Source of the DNA: Opisthocomus hoazin
Lineage: Eukaryota > Chordata > Aves > Opisthocomiformes > Opisthocomidae
Length of the DNA: 64,000 bases
NCBI RefSeq assembly: GCF_030867145.1
Contig: NC_134415.1
Location: forward strand, 7,976,417-8,040,416
Direction of reading: 5' to 3'
Positions within the stretch are counted from its first letter, which is position 1; the number at the start of each line of letters is the position of its first letter. The translations under genes were made by a program, and so were the position numbers. The notes under the pieces were generated by a model. It saw only the letters and a program-made list of their open reading frames with translations. It had not been told where the DNA came from and searched no databases. Of this stretch, positions 13,751 to 26,600 are shown piece by piece.

Positions 13751-16700
13751 CTTCCAGTGCTTCACTGCACCCTGTAACGACCCTGAAGAACTGGTTTGCT
13801 ATTCACTGATAGTGCAGCTTCCCAGATCATCACCCTACCTCCTTACAAGCAATAACCCCCCAGCAGCTTATTTCAGAGGATACTGGTGTCATAACTGTGA
13901 AAGCTTCTAAGTGTCTTCTTGCCCCAGATAAAATTTTGAGATAAACTTTGTGGGTAACAAAGCAGATGAATTCCAGCCTGTATCCAACACTGAGCGTGAT
14001 GAGGACCTATGCAGGCCAAAATAGTGTTTCCTTCTGTTCCTCCTTTATCAGATAAAATTTAAGGGGAATTTCAGGAAAGCAGTACTTTAAAATAGAAGCT
14101 GACATTCCAGTAATATTAGTCCTTGGGTGAACTCCTGGCAGATGTAAGAAGAGCATTAATCCTGTCATCCAGGGTTTCCAGAGGGGGTCAGCTTCACAGA
14201 ACAGCCTGAGAGCTGGGTTGATATTTCGGGAAAATCCAGTTACAAGGCCTGTGGAGATCAAAAAGGCAACACTCTCAGCCACATCCTTTCCCAGGCCACA
14301 CTCCAGACAACCTTTCCACAGCAGCTGGTGTTGACCGGACCAAGTAGCTGCCTCTACCTTCCACTGGCACCAGAGCTGAAGGGCATCAGTGTCTGCCCGC
14401 GTTAGCCTGTATCTGCTCAAGCAGCCACACGGCGTGAAGCTCCCGTGAGATGCTCACCAGCACCCAGCTGCCACCTCACACATCCATCAGGCGTTTCCTC
14501 GCGTTCGTACCTCCCTTTTCCCAGGAGCCGCCGTGGCACGGTGCAGTTTCTGGCCACCCCTCCCTCCTCTGCTCTTCGTTCCCTGCCAGCTGGGTCCTGG
14601 CCAGAGCAGCAGTGGCTGCAGGCAGGGCTGCCTGTGGGAGCGATGGGGGCTGGGGTCTGCAGGGAGGGCTTTCCCGGCCCCTCCAAGCAGGCAGAAAGGC
14701 TCCAGAAACAAAAGGTGGAAGTCAAGAACGGGGCAGGAGGTACCAAAAAGGACAGGGCAGGTATGGGGAGGTGAAAGCAGGGAGAGAAGAGCATTTGGCC
14801 TCACCACTTCTTCCTTGGTTTCTACACCTTCGGAGCCCAGAAGCCAGGGTCTCCTTGCATCCCCCCCACCCACGCTGCTGCCTGGCCCAGCATCAGCTCC
14901 TCTGCCTTCAGGTTTCAAAAAGAAGACGCTTTAAGGGAACGGATGGTCTTGTTACCACAGCCTCATAAAACAGGCCAGCTGAGAGCAGTAATATCGTTGC
15001 ATTACCCTCTCTCTGATTTGCGAAGAGCTAAAATGTTTGATGGCCAAAGAGCCTCCCTTCTCCAACAAAGGATTTAACGAAGTTTGCTCACATGAAACTA
15101 ATGGAGGAGAGAGTATATCTCCCTTTCAAGAGAAGTAAGGAAGAGGCAAATAGCTTAAAAGAAGATACATTTTAGCACACCACACGCATGTCAGTGCTCC
15201 AGACGTGCCCTCCCTTTGCAGCACACGCACACGTAACAGGGAGGGAACTGTAAGCCCAGTTCTCCTCGCCAGCAGTCAGAGATGACCTCATGGAATTACG
15301 ATGCAATCCCAATGTGAAAGGAAAATCCAAGTCCTTCCTGCGCAATCTATAGGACGTTTGCACAATTTTTAACATATGTGTTTCTATTTCCTTAATATTT
15401 AATGAAATGCTTAAGAAAAACATGTTCTAAAAATGTTGATGTAATTACAGTTTGTTGTGCTTGAATTCTGAATGGAGAACAGTCTCCATTATTTTCTCCA
15501 CATGCTCGTACCACGTTATATTAAAAACATATTCTACTCAGTCAGACATGTGTTGTGTGCTTTATAAACACTTGGCACGGTTGGAAACATTCATGTTTAG
15601 CAAAAATCCCACCGCCATCAAATGCAACGTGGAGAACCTCCTTTGCAGCAAATGGTCTGGAGCCCGACCATGGGAGGTGGTCACCAGGGGCCGTGTATGA
15701 AGGGCCTGCCCAGAGGAACCTCTTCTGCATCTGCGTGCAGCTCGGCTGCGCTCTTCGGGGTCCAGCACGGTGGAGTGGAGGGCTCTCCTCTCCAGAGGAC
15801 ACAAACCCGAGCAAGAAGACTCCAGACAAGTTAACACTCTGGTCTAGGTGGAGTTTGTATTCTTGTATTTTAAAATACATGATACGTATCAGTTGGCGTC
15901 AGTGCCCTGCAAGGTTCGTTGCCTTCCCAGCTTCTCACACTTATGGTGTGGTCCAAGAATCTCTGACAATCCAATTAATGTGACTCAGGTGTTATCACAC
16001 AACCTTTCTTACTCTTACACCTGACTTCACTGCAGTACTCCTAGAATTATTCAGAGAACTCCAAAAAGATCATCATAGTATTTTGTTTTAAAATGTTCAT
16101 GCAAGGCTGATGTTCATAATCTCTAGTGACCAATTGGTAAAACTAGGTGGTTTTCAGGGCAAAATCCTTGGACAAAATTCACAGGAGTCAGCAAACGTCA
16201 GCTTTTCATTCGCAGAGCAAACATGGTCCTGTGTTTTCAGTGCAAGAATCATCCTTACCTAGGCCACTTCATGCAGCAGCTGGGGATTTCCACATTTTTC
16301 CTATACATAAATAAAATAAACCTGGGGTGTGGATCAGTCTGCGGTTCCAAACCCTCTGATTCCTGTCCAAAACGACAGCCCCGTCAGGTGCAAAATAGAC
16401 TCCTCTTCCCAGCTGGAATAACATGTGCACTACGTGCAGAGCTGGAGTCAGTGGGTAGTCAGATGGATTCGGGCCGGTTCCATATTCATGGAAGGGTCAG
16501 AAAGAAAACATGAGCAATCGAGAGCATTTTGCAGACCTTCGCTTTACAATGCATCATCCTACGCCGCATAAATATACATGGGCAGCTTGTGAGAGATACA
16601 AGCCAGTTCTTAGGCTTTCATGCCTGATGGCATCTTGACGTGACAACAGCATGGTTCAGCCACATGCAGGAAATACTGCTGATGGAAATAGGCATTTAGC

Positions 16701-17697
16701 AAAGAAAAACAAGCATTTCTTTGCCTGAGGAATGCTGAAATGGGAGCTTTCTTTCCCGAATTCATAGGAATGTCTTTCCTTTTATTCGTGATGGCGACTG
16801 TGTGGCAATTCACAACAGTTTTCCTCACGGTTTTCATGTTACACTGTTTTTCAATATGTGGTTCCCTGTCCCAGACGCACACTGGTCAGGGGGCAAGGCT
16901 GAGATCTGTAAACCCTCCTAGCAGCCCTGTGAACAGCAGGACCTGTGTTCCCAGCCAGGTGACGTGAGCAGGGTCTGTGCAGGCTGCCCACTCCTGCAGC
17001 TCCCATCTTTCAGAGCAGGGCTGTAACCATCCCCACGTGTTCTTCTGGACGGACAACCAGGCTCCTCCAGAACTCAAAAGTCCTATTCCTAAATCTAGTG
17101 AAGAATCTGCTTTAGCCCAGAGCACTGGGGTCTGGGTTTCTTTTCAAGCTCCTGCACAAACATGAATTAGCTAGAGAGGGACTTACCTGTTGTGCTACAA
17201 CAAGCTTCACACAGAAGTAGAGGGACACTAACCTTGGTCTTAACAGCAGAACCCGCCTCTGAAGGTGTGTTTCTTACTGCGAAAGCACCCATCAAGGCAA
17301 GCATTTGGCCTTCTGCCTTGAAATGAAGACACATCTAGCTGGAGAGCTAAGCTGGGACCTGGCCTGGCGAACGTTGCCCAACAATGTGGTTGAGGAAGCC
17401 AAAGAAAGGGACTCTTCTTTATCCTACCCATTCGGCATTCATGCTCTGTCCGGCTGCATGTGACCAAGCTGCTGAGTCTCTGACCATCAGAGGAGACTGA
17501 TGGTCTCTGAGACCATCCGCTGCTGAGTCTCTGACCATCAGAGGAGCCGTGCTCGGATCTGAGCAGCTGGAACCCCTGCAGCCCCGGGTCATTCCCGTAT
17601 TTAAGTATGGCTCCATACTTCAGTGGCACAATAGATATGGGAATTGAAAGCACAAAAACTGCCAACCTCTGATACGGCCTCTACAACAGAATCCCTC
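13751..17697. other. Intergenic DNA, no gene seen
   Basis: Open frames near 14.4-14.9 kb run on both strands at once in a GC-rich stretch and look like chance. A partial CTCF-like word (TCACCAGGGGCC) occurs at 15679-15690. The 15340-15600 stretch is AT-rich and complex. Confidence 0.65.
17468..17546. repeat. 28-bp direct repeats flanking a perfect hairpin
   Basis: GCTGCTGAGTCTCTGACCAT and the following eight bases occur identically at 17468-17495 and 17519-17546. Between them, GATGGTCTC-T-GAGACCATC (17499-17517) is a perfect inverted repeat with a one-base loop. Confidence 0.93.
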
Positions 17698-17860
17698 GGT
17701 GGCTTTAGGCAAGGTACTTAAGATCTCTGCCTCGGTTTTCCCGTTTGCAGAAGGGGGCTAATAATACTCAGCCACCTACTCCACAGGGGAGTCCTGAGGA
17801 TTCGTTACTTAATGTAAAGTGGCTAGAAGATGAAAACCTGCATGTAAGTGCCAAGTGTGA
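17698..17860 (+). repeat. MIR-like SINE remnant
   Basis: The order of recognisable words follows the MIR 3' region: GGCAAGGTACTTAAGATCTC, CTGCCTCGGTTTTCCC, GGGGCTAATAATAC, then TGAGGATTCGTTACTTAATG and TGTAAAGTGGCTAGAAGATG. It is diverged, as expected for an amniote-age insertion. Identified from memory of the MIR consensus, not by alignment. Confidence 0.7.
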
Positions 17861-20800
17861 TTACAGTTACCCGTGTTTAGCTTCAATTTTTGAGACTTGC
17901 TTTCCTCTTTGAAATGAGGAAAAGTATTCCTCATAGTCAACCAAGATTAGTGTTTTACACTGCATTTCCTACAGAAGTGGGAAGCAGCCTTGGGAGTGTG
18001 AGCGAGCAGGAGAAAAATGTGTCCCCTTGGATCCCAATCTACCTTTTACATCCTCTCAGGAAATTGTTTTGAAAGAGCCTCGACACTTGGTGCAATATGC
18101 TGCAGTCACAAGGCAAAAATTTTACTCTTTCAAGAATGTTTTATGAGCCCCAGGAATACATCATCTCTAGCAGGGATGGTTAAGCATAATGTTGAGAGTC
18201 TGTGTTTTTCCCTAGAGGCAGAGAAATCATTCCAAGCTTTTCTTCAATTTGGTCATGAAACTTTAACAAGAACATACCGAGGGCCATTCTAGCAGATTGC
18301 TGGAATACTTACATTAGGGCAAACCAAGGGGAGTGTTTTGACTGACCAAATTATTTCCTTCGACCTCAAATGAGTTAAATGTTTGATTTGAAGTGACAGT
18401 TCCGGTATGGCAAACTACTTCCACGGCAATGCGGTCAGCGTTATGCTTGGTCAGCATCTTTCTGCAGACCGGCATAACTGTGTTTGGCAACATGACAGTG
18501 ATGGAGAGCAGGGGAACTGGTCATCCTAACACCAGCTGCGCTGAGACTACCATCTGCAATAAACAAAAGCAACAAACAAAAGGACCCGTTCAGTATTTGC
18601 AAATGCTAAGATTATTGGAAACAAAGGAAATTATTTTGTTGCCCCAGAAAAAAAAAATATGGAATTTTATGATTGTTCTGAAAAAGCCCCCTGCCATGAA
18701 CTGCTGCCACTCCTAAGAATTCAGAGCATGCAGCTAATGCACATGGCCCTGCTTCCAACTTCATTAATATGAGATCTTGGCACTGCAGGAGCACCTCCTT
18801 GTGCGTACTGGCTCCAGATCTGGCCTAAGCACAGAATTATGTTTCTGTTGCATTAGTCAGAGCGCACAACGTGGTGTTTATGCCAGTTTTATGCTGACTG
18901 GAGGACAGACGTTACCTGATTCAGTACAGTGCCTGCCAGAATTTGTCAAACATATCTGAACCAGCATAGTAAGTTTGTGCTTGTTCAGTGCTTGGCAGCA
19001 CATGGCCGTGATGTCCTGGTCCAGCACAGGGCACTTTTTATGCCAGATTTTCTATCCTGTGGAACATGCCTTGCTTATATTAACTAAGCTGCCCTGCCCC
19101 TCTACCGTAAGGTGTTGTTTAATTCCCAAATGCAGAAGAGGGATTATACAGTTCCAGAGAAAAGGCTCTCCTTTGATATTTACTCCGGGGCTTCAGGTTT
19201 TTTAGTGACACAGCAATTGCCAGGTCCATCTGCCTCCTGAATGTGAAATGTTTACGTCTCACTTCGATAAGTAAATATAAGGCACCAAGTGAATACGAGC
19301 AAACCATGGAGAGAAAAGGAGTGTCAGATCAGAAGAGAAATCTGCTATCCACTCCTGCTTTTCTGACTTCCCACTGAGTGGGGTGTAGAGCCAAGCCACC
19401 CTGCAATCTGAGTTGCTCCACTTTCAACAAATATTGGTCCAATCCTGCAGGATCAGAGCCAGCTTTGGGATTTTGAGACGTGCTGGCAAGAGGATTCAGC
19501 TGGGATCCTCCCTTCTTCATCATCCCTCCCAAGCAGAACAGAGTCATTTGCAGCAAAGTGGGTGGGGAGGGTTCAGGAATCTTTGAGCCCCAGCAGCTTG
19601 CCCGGGCAGCAGAGAGGCCAGCCACACGTACGCTGGGGATGCCAGCATCTCAGCTATTTTCTGGAAACAATTCCCTCTGAAGGGAGCAGTCCTTCAGACA
19701 AAGCCTTGTGGCACATCCGGGTGATTTTTAGGCCGTTTTCCCTTTCTTTTCTTCTAATTACTTAGTTGTGGAACCCAGAATAATCAGTCATAAGTGGTCA
19801 AAAGAGCCCCAGAAACAAAGCGCCTCTTGGGACGTTGCAACACAATATTGAACTAGTAAAAAGAAACTTGATTAACCTAAGAACGGTGTGAGTCTCTTTG
19901 TTTCACCTGATTTCTTCCATGTCTCTGTCTTATTTTTCCTCCTTCCACCTCTGATTTTTTCTGTCTTCATGTCATTCTCTCCTGCCTGGGTTGCATTCCT
20001 TCGTCTAAAAATACTGTTCTTCTCTTGCTCATCATGTCACTCCCTTTCTTTTCACTGTGATTTTACCTCCCTCTCTCTTTTTCCCCCGGTCATTCCCATT
20101 CATTCCTGGCCACCATCCTCCTCAGTTTCTTTGCTCTGGCTGGTCAGTTCTCCTTTGCTCTTCTCTGCACCCCACTCCTCCCTGTCCAACGTTTTCCCTT
20201 CTTTAATCTTTGCCTCCCTGAGGAAATTAAGTTCTCTCACCCCCAGTTTTAACAACTTCTTATCCCCATTCTCGCAGTCCTTCACTTCCTTACGCCATGG
20301 GTTATTCTCATTATCTCGCACCTCACTGCCCCGCAAACTTTCTGTATCCTTACCCATTAGCTACCCGGCAAAACGTCTTTCACAAGCTATGGCTGTCACT
20401 ACAGCCACAGGAGCCATATTTACAGAGGCAAGACCGGGCTGCAAAGAAACTCCGCTTGTGCACGAGTTAACTCATGGGGACATTATTAGTTGGGCTTATC
20501 AAAGGGTGGGTCAGCAGACAGGCAAACCCCCAGTCTATCTGTTCCTCCTTTGGACAGCTATGCCTGTTTTGTCACTGTCACTAGTACTCTCTGGCTTTCC
20601 CAAGGAGCGTTGTCAGTGCTGCATGGCTGAAGGGCTGCTGGTTGCCCCTTCCCTTGCCCCTCTTGGAGGTGGGGATGGATGCTGTGGTCCAAGGCACGCA
20701 GCAGCAGAGCCAGATCCCCTCTTCCACTTACGCTGGTATGCAGCCTGGAGCCAAGTCAGCTCTTTGGATGAGATGCTTTTTGCTGTGGCTGAAAGTTGCA

Positions 20801-21439
20801 TCAGAAGTTCGCCGCAGAGGACAGCTGAGCCACCGGGCAGCAGTCAGCCAGCGCCTGGCAGGGTGCTTTCGCACTCCTTCCACGGGCTTTACCCAGGTAG
20901 TTCCCTGCCACGCTGTGAGCTGATCCACGGCAACGACAGCCACGCACAGCCCAAGTGCTGGAGCTGCTCGCTGGCCACAGAGAAACTGTGCATAATGCCC
21001 TTTTAAGTTGCCGTGATGAATCCCCTCTGCTCGTGGCCAGCCTCCACACCCAACATTCTCCTCACAGCAAAGAAGTCTAGAAACTGCCCGGGCTAACTGC
21101 TTCCCAAGGGCACCATCCCTGAGCCAACAAAGTTGCAGCGCGAATTCATGTGTCCCATTGTCAGGGCTGGGAGAGCCAAAACCGGCGGGGGTTTGTCAGG
21201 AACACCCACAAAGATCCCTAGACACAAAGCAACCAAGTTTAAAGCTCCAAAGGCCAGCGCCTTGTAACAGCAGGAGCCAAGCACGGTCAAGAAACATAGG
21301 AACCTTTGCTTTTCTGCTTCATATCCTTCCCAGTCCTTTCCTGAAGAAATGTAGAGGAGTGATAGTTTTGGACGCAGAGCCTGCATATGAAACCGGCAAA
21401 CAATACCCCCATTAAACGCCCAGAGAAACTCAGAGACTG
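17861..21439. other. Intergenic DNA with an unexplained long open frame
   Basis: A strongly pyrimidine-rich tract (about 19900-20340) starts an open frame that continues to 21006 on the plus strand. No domain, signal or homologue is recognised. No splice structure is evident. See the matching finding. Confidence 0.6.
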
Positions 21440-21560
21440 GAACAACTCCCCTCCAAGAGCTTCACCCAAGTCCCACAGGAAGGCTACAGCAGAGCCAGAA
21501 ATAGAGCCCAGACCTCCTGACTCCGAGGCCTGGGCCCTAACAGAAACACCGGCTTCCCTC
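21440..21560 (+). repeat. MIR-like SINE remnant
   Basis: The segment with CACCCAAGTCCCACAGGAAG, then CAGAGCCAGAAATAGAGCCC and AGACCTCCTGACTCCGAGGC, follows the central MIR order (tract near CACACAG, CAGAGCCAGGATT, GACCCAGGTCT, CTGACTCC). Diverged. Confidence 0.65.
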
Positions 21561-23148
21561 CACCATCCCTCTCTTCATACACTACATTGACCAGACTGGA
21601 AAAGGCATTCAAAATAAATAAAACCCGCTCCCTCGTGCCAAGTTTTAAAAAACATTTTCTTGTCGTGGCTGGTTGTTTTTCTCCCGCTAGACGTTAGGCA
21701 GTCTCCGCCGAGAGAGACAGCTCTCCTTTCTTCTCCAGGAAACACAGTTGTCTCCCACATGTTGCACTCCGTGTAGCTCAAACAAATGTTTTAGGAAATT
21801 CCCCCTAATTCGGTGAAATTGTTAGCTTGGCAGTGGTGCGCTGGAAACAGGACTGAACAATTGCCTTGGATTTATTTTATTTTTTTTTTCCCCCTCCTTT
21901 TTAAAGCGTACAGGAGAGCTCAGGCTTCAGACGGGCTGCTGAGGAAGACAGAAACTCATGTTACATATAAAGGATTTGGCAGGCCCGAACACAGAAATTT
22001 CCAGAAGTGTTTGCGTGGCAGCAGCTCGGTGCCAATCGACATTTTTTAGCTATTCTGGCCGGATGCCCGGCCGACAAGAAAGTCTTGTATCTCCGCGCAG
22101 TTCACTGGCTTCCCCGAGGAGTTTCCATACTGCATGGCAACATTGGATAATCTCATTTGCGCGCCAGAAAAACTCCTGCTACTTACACTGTTACTAAATA
22201 CCAGATGTGCTTAATAAAGAGTAAGTGGAGCCAAACCTAGGGTAATCACATAACCTATCATTAACATTTTCTAAAAACAAAATAAAAAAATAAAAAAAAA
22301 CAAAAACCCACGCCGCTGGAACAGCAGATTACTGTTTTGCTTTGTTTGCTTTACGCCCTGTTACGGGAACCCCTGGGGTGCTGGGAAGGGAGCGCGGCAG
22401 GAGCAGACAGCTCTGGCACGGCCGATGACATTGTTTACAATCACACCCCTGCACATCTGAAACGTGTGTGAGAAAGTAAAGGCTAAGCAGATTTCCCCCG
22501 CGCTGGGGAGGGAGGGGAGGGTTGCAGCAGGAAGCCTACGCCGCCGAGCGTGTTTCTTCATCCCGGGGAGGTGGCTGGGGATGGGGAGAGGGGGGATGCA
22601 GCGTGGCGGCGTGAGTTTGGTCCTGCATGACGTGCACGTCCCCAAGCTCCCCCGGAAAAGTGAGAGTGGGCCTTGTTCCTTGGAATTTAATGACAGCCTG
22701 AATCCTCCAAGCCCATTTAAAATGTGTTTTTTTTCTGTGAGCTGGGGGCCCAGTCGCCGCACAAAATGCGTGAGCACATTTATTATGGATTTAAATGGAT
22801 GTTGCACATGTGCGTAGCTGACGCTGACCAGACCCTTGAGGGAAACAGCTAAGTCACGGCGATGGCGAGTGAGTTCTGCCACGACAGGCTGTTAAGGGAA
22901 GGAGGGAGACAAAGGCATGGCAGCATTCGCAGCCCCTGTGTGCCCCGAGCAGCGGAGGCTTGGTGCGGCTCAGCCCGGAGCCCAGGAGAGCTGTGAGCCA
23001 CCGAAATGAGATGTGGGTGAAAAAGACGGTTTCTTCCACAGCTGTTTCTGTGGTTGACGTGGAGGGACGGAGTTGAATGAGTAGAAAAGGAGGCTTTGTC
23101 TTTGGTTTGGTGTCCACTGCTACCCAGCTGGAAGAGAAGCCTGGCAAA
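21561..23148. other. Intergenic DNA, no gene seen
   Basis: Includes an A-rich tract at 22270-22310 and a mixed block at 22430-22860 with several short open frames that lack recognisable content. Confidence 0.65.
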
Positions 23149-23620
23149 CACAGAATGTTCGGGGTCGGAAGGGACCTCTGTGGGTCATCTAGCCCAAACC
23201 CCCTGCCGAAGCAGGGTCACCCAGAGCAGGCTGCACAGGACCTTGTCCAGGCAGGTCTTGAATATCTCCAGAGAAGGAGACTCCACAACCTCCCTGGGCA
23301 GCCTGGTCCAGGGCTCCGTCACCCTCAGAGGGAAGAAGTTCTTCCTCATGTTCAGCTGGAACTTCCTCTGCTTCAGTTTGTGCCCGTTGCCCCTTGTGCT
23401 GTCACTGGACACCACTGAAAAGAGCTTGGCCCCATCCTCCTGACACCCACCCTTCAGATATTTACAGGCATTTCTAAGGTCCCCTCTCAGCCTTCTCTTC
23501 TCCAGGCTAAACAAGCCCAGCTCCCTCAGCCTTTTCTCATATGAGAGATGCTCCAGTCCCCTCATCATCCTCATAGCCCTCCGCTGGACTGTCTCCAGTA
23601 GCTCCTCATCTTTCTTGAAC
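23149..23620 (-). mobile_element. CR1 retrotransposon 3' fragment
   Basis: Read on the minus strand, the element begins at the TTCAAGAAAGATGAGGAGCT region and ends in CGACCCCGAACATTCTGTG. The ORF2 C-terminus remains open for well over 100 codons ([19 protein letters not shown] and [19 protein letters not shown] stretches), which points to a fairly recent insertion. Only one octamer remains at the 3' end. Confidence 0.93.
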
Positions 23621-26600
23621 ACGCGCTGACCGGGTCCTCCCAGTGACGGCCATGCCTCACAGGTCTGCTTACTCCTGCTTGGTGGAAACCAAGGCAAGGG
23701 GATGGGAGCAGGGACAAGTCTGGGCCTTGCTTGTTGTGTACGCGGAGGCGGGGAGCTGTGAGTCACCCTCGTCGCGCAAGAGCCCGGAGAGGTGCCATCG
23801 CTCTAGTCCCTCAAGCACAGCTCCGACCCACGTCAGCAGGAGCCGCAGCTATGCAAAGCCGGGATATCTGATGCCAGGAGCCGTGCCAAGGGCATGGGGT
23901 GAGGAGGTCACGGCGGGTGTCAGCCTGCCGCAGCCCAGGAGCAGGAAGGTGGCCATCCCCCAGCACTCACATGGCTCCTGATGTGGCTGAACACCAGAGC
24001 TTTCCAAAGGACGGCTGGAAGAAGAGAAAAGCCGGCAGGCTGGGGAAACGCAGCGACCTTGATGCTGCAAGCCCTCTGCTCGTGCCCTCCCCGCTCAGCC
24101 CAGTCCATTGCACCCGCTGTGCGAGGTTGGTCCCGGGCTCCGTCTCACCCCACGAATTCGGCAGTGCCTCCCTTACAGCCTGCGTGACGAGTCGGGGAGC
24201 AGCAGGGCTGCCCATGTTGCCCCCGGGCCAAGCAGACGGCACGGTCCCACACTCCAGCGATGGAGCAGCTGGTCCTGCTCAGGCCAGGCTTTGCCCAATG
24301 TGGTATTGCCAGGCTGGCCCTAGCCACAGGCACCGAAACAGCCATGTCCCCACCTGCACCGCGGTCCTGGGGAGATGGGCTTGCTTAGAGGTCGGGCTGA
24401 GGAGGACGTGGCTAGCCTGTCAGGGGGTGAAGCTCCAGGTCACTTGGGTCCCGTCCCACATCTCCGCCTTCCAGCTCCATCCTTCCCTCCGTCTCATGGC
24501 TGGAATGGCCCTGGCTGCTCAGCCTTCAGTGGGCAAGACTCAATTTTTCCTGTGCTGCCGAGAAGCCCCAAAGAGGGTCTGAACATCCTCCAGTGTGCCA
24601 ATCTGGTTGCCACCATAACGTCCTGGGCACTCCAGGAGGGCTGAGAGTGCTGTGTGTGACCTGGCAGCCAGGGCAGGAGACGAGAAGCCTCCTCCACCCG
24701 CAGCACAAGTGCAGAGTGACCAGCTTTCCTCAGCTAAAAACCTGGGAGAGCAGCAGCACAGCCAGCAGCTCGCTCCCTCAGAGTGCCCACTCCTTGTCAG
24801 CCAGAAGATCTGGTATCTTCAGGGAAGCCTCGCCCCGCCAGTGTGGGTGGCGTGCAAGAGAGCCAGGAGAAAATTAGGTAGCGGCTGCCCGACGCTGCAT
24901 CACTGTTTCCACTTCAGGCTTTAAGGATTTTCTAAAAGAGTCAGGAAACAGCAGAGAGGAACAGCTAATCAGCTGCGTAAAGGCACTCCTTTCCCTCACA
25001 GCTGCCCAGGACACCCGGCCCCCTGCCCACCCCACCCTGCCAGATGCCTCCCGTGAGCTGCCTCCCTACTGGCCTCCTCCCGGGAGGCCGAGGGGATGCT
25101 CGGGCGAAGCTCCTTGGCTGCAAGGATCCAGGCTTCGGTTCGTTCGCTTCGGTTCGTAGGTGAGCCGACAAAAAGGTGTTTTCCTACAGCCGCTTCCAGG
25201 AGTTGGGCAGCTGTACTGCTCTTGAGTTTGGTTTGTTTGTTGTGTCATGAAGGGGAACCCGTCAGATGGTCTCGAAAATGAACACCTAACCCCATTGGCA
25301 GCAGGAGGGAGAGGCTCCTGCCAGGCAGTCACAAGGCATGGCACAAAACAGCTTGCGTCACCTCCCTGACAGGGGACAAAGTCTGCTGCCATTAGGAGAC
25401 GTCAGCCTGAAAAGCGAAAATGTTTCCCTGGCTCCAGTTCCCATAGGTCAGACTGACAGAAGACCAAGCCCTGCTGCTTAAGATGTGGGCGAAAGCCTTA
25501 TATCTTGGATTTAGAGCCTCTCTTTTCCAAAAGGCAAGTCTTTTTAACTTACTGTTGATGTATTGACTGTCACTGTGACCTCCTCTTAGCTAAGCTTCAT
25601 GCCCAGTCATGTCGCTCTAGAGACACGGGATCCCACGAGCCCGACGGGACTGGCCCACGAGACGAGCCCAGTCCACGTGGCAGAAAGGCCAGCTCAGCAC
25701 AGGGCTGGCTGCTCTGCAGCTTTGTGGTGGAGCAGGGTGCACATGGGGCTTCTCCATTCTGCAGGAGCCAGGCAGAACTGGATCTGCACCTGGCAAGGCA
25801 TCGTACAGGTCTGGACCACAGGGCAGCCCTTGACCTGAAGAGCTATCTCTAGAGAGCCACGGCTGTAAAAGAGATTGAACAAGGAAGCAGAGGGGACATA
25901 AAAAGAGTTTACAAACACCACCGTAGTGCCACAATCAACGTGAAAAGAGATGGGGTTTGAGGGCTGTGTTAGCAGAGACCTAATGAAGACGCACGACAAG
26001 GACAAGGGCAGGAAGGAGTAGGGAGGGCGGATGAGATGAGGCTGAGAGGAAGGGCAAGGGGAAAGGGAAGACAATCCTGACAGGTCCCATTATGCTTTCT
26101 TCTCTTCCCCAGCAGTCAAAAGATGGGGGAAGGGGCACAAAATCATTCCTTACTTGTGCGGTAAAGATGCAAGGGGTGACTTTGCTTCATCACTTCAGTC
26201 CTTACATTGGTGAGCCTAAGCTGGCCCTGCCTGTTCCCACGTCACAGGGCTGCTGTATCTGTTCAAACAGATTCTGCTAGCTTCCACCAATCATCAGAGC
26301 CAAAGTTGGCCAAGTGGGCAACACAATGTCAGGGAACAACTACAACCTAATGCACACGGGAAAGATCTGCTAGAGCTCTCCAACACATTGACAGGTTTTA
26401 TCTTATCTGTTGCCGGGAGGGACAAAGAGCTAGAGGGACAGTGAAGGTCAGTCAGGCACTTAGGGGAGCTCAGAACAAGGGAATAGCTGATTATAGTGAA
26501 GGGCATCACATTTGCAATTAAGGTTGAGCTCCAAAAGTATGGGGGAAGTAAGCTGCTTCTCTTCCCCAGCCCAGGGTAAGAAAGAGCCCCACTGGCCACA

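Noticed and set aside
14417-14968. Overlapping open frames on both strands near 14.4-15.0 kb
   Set aside because: Simultaneous openness in several frames indicates composition rather than coding.
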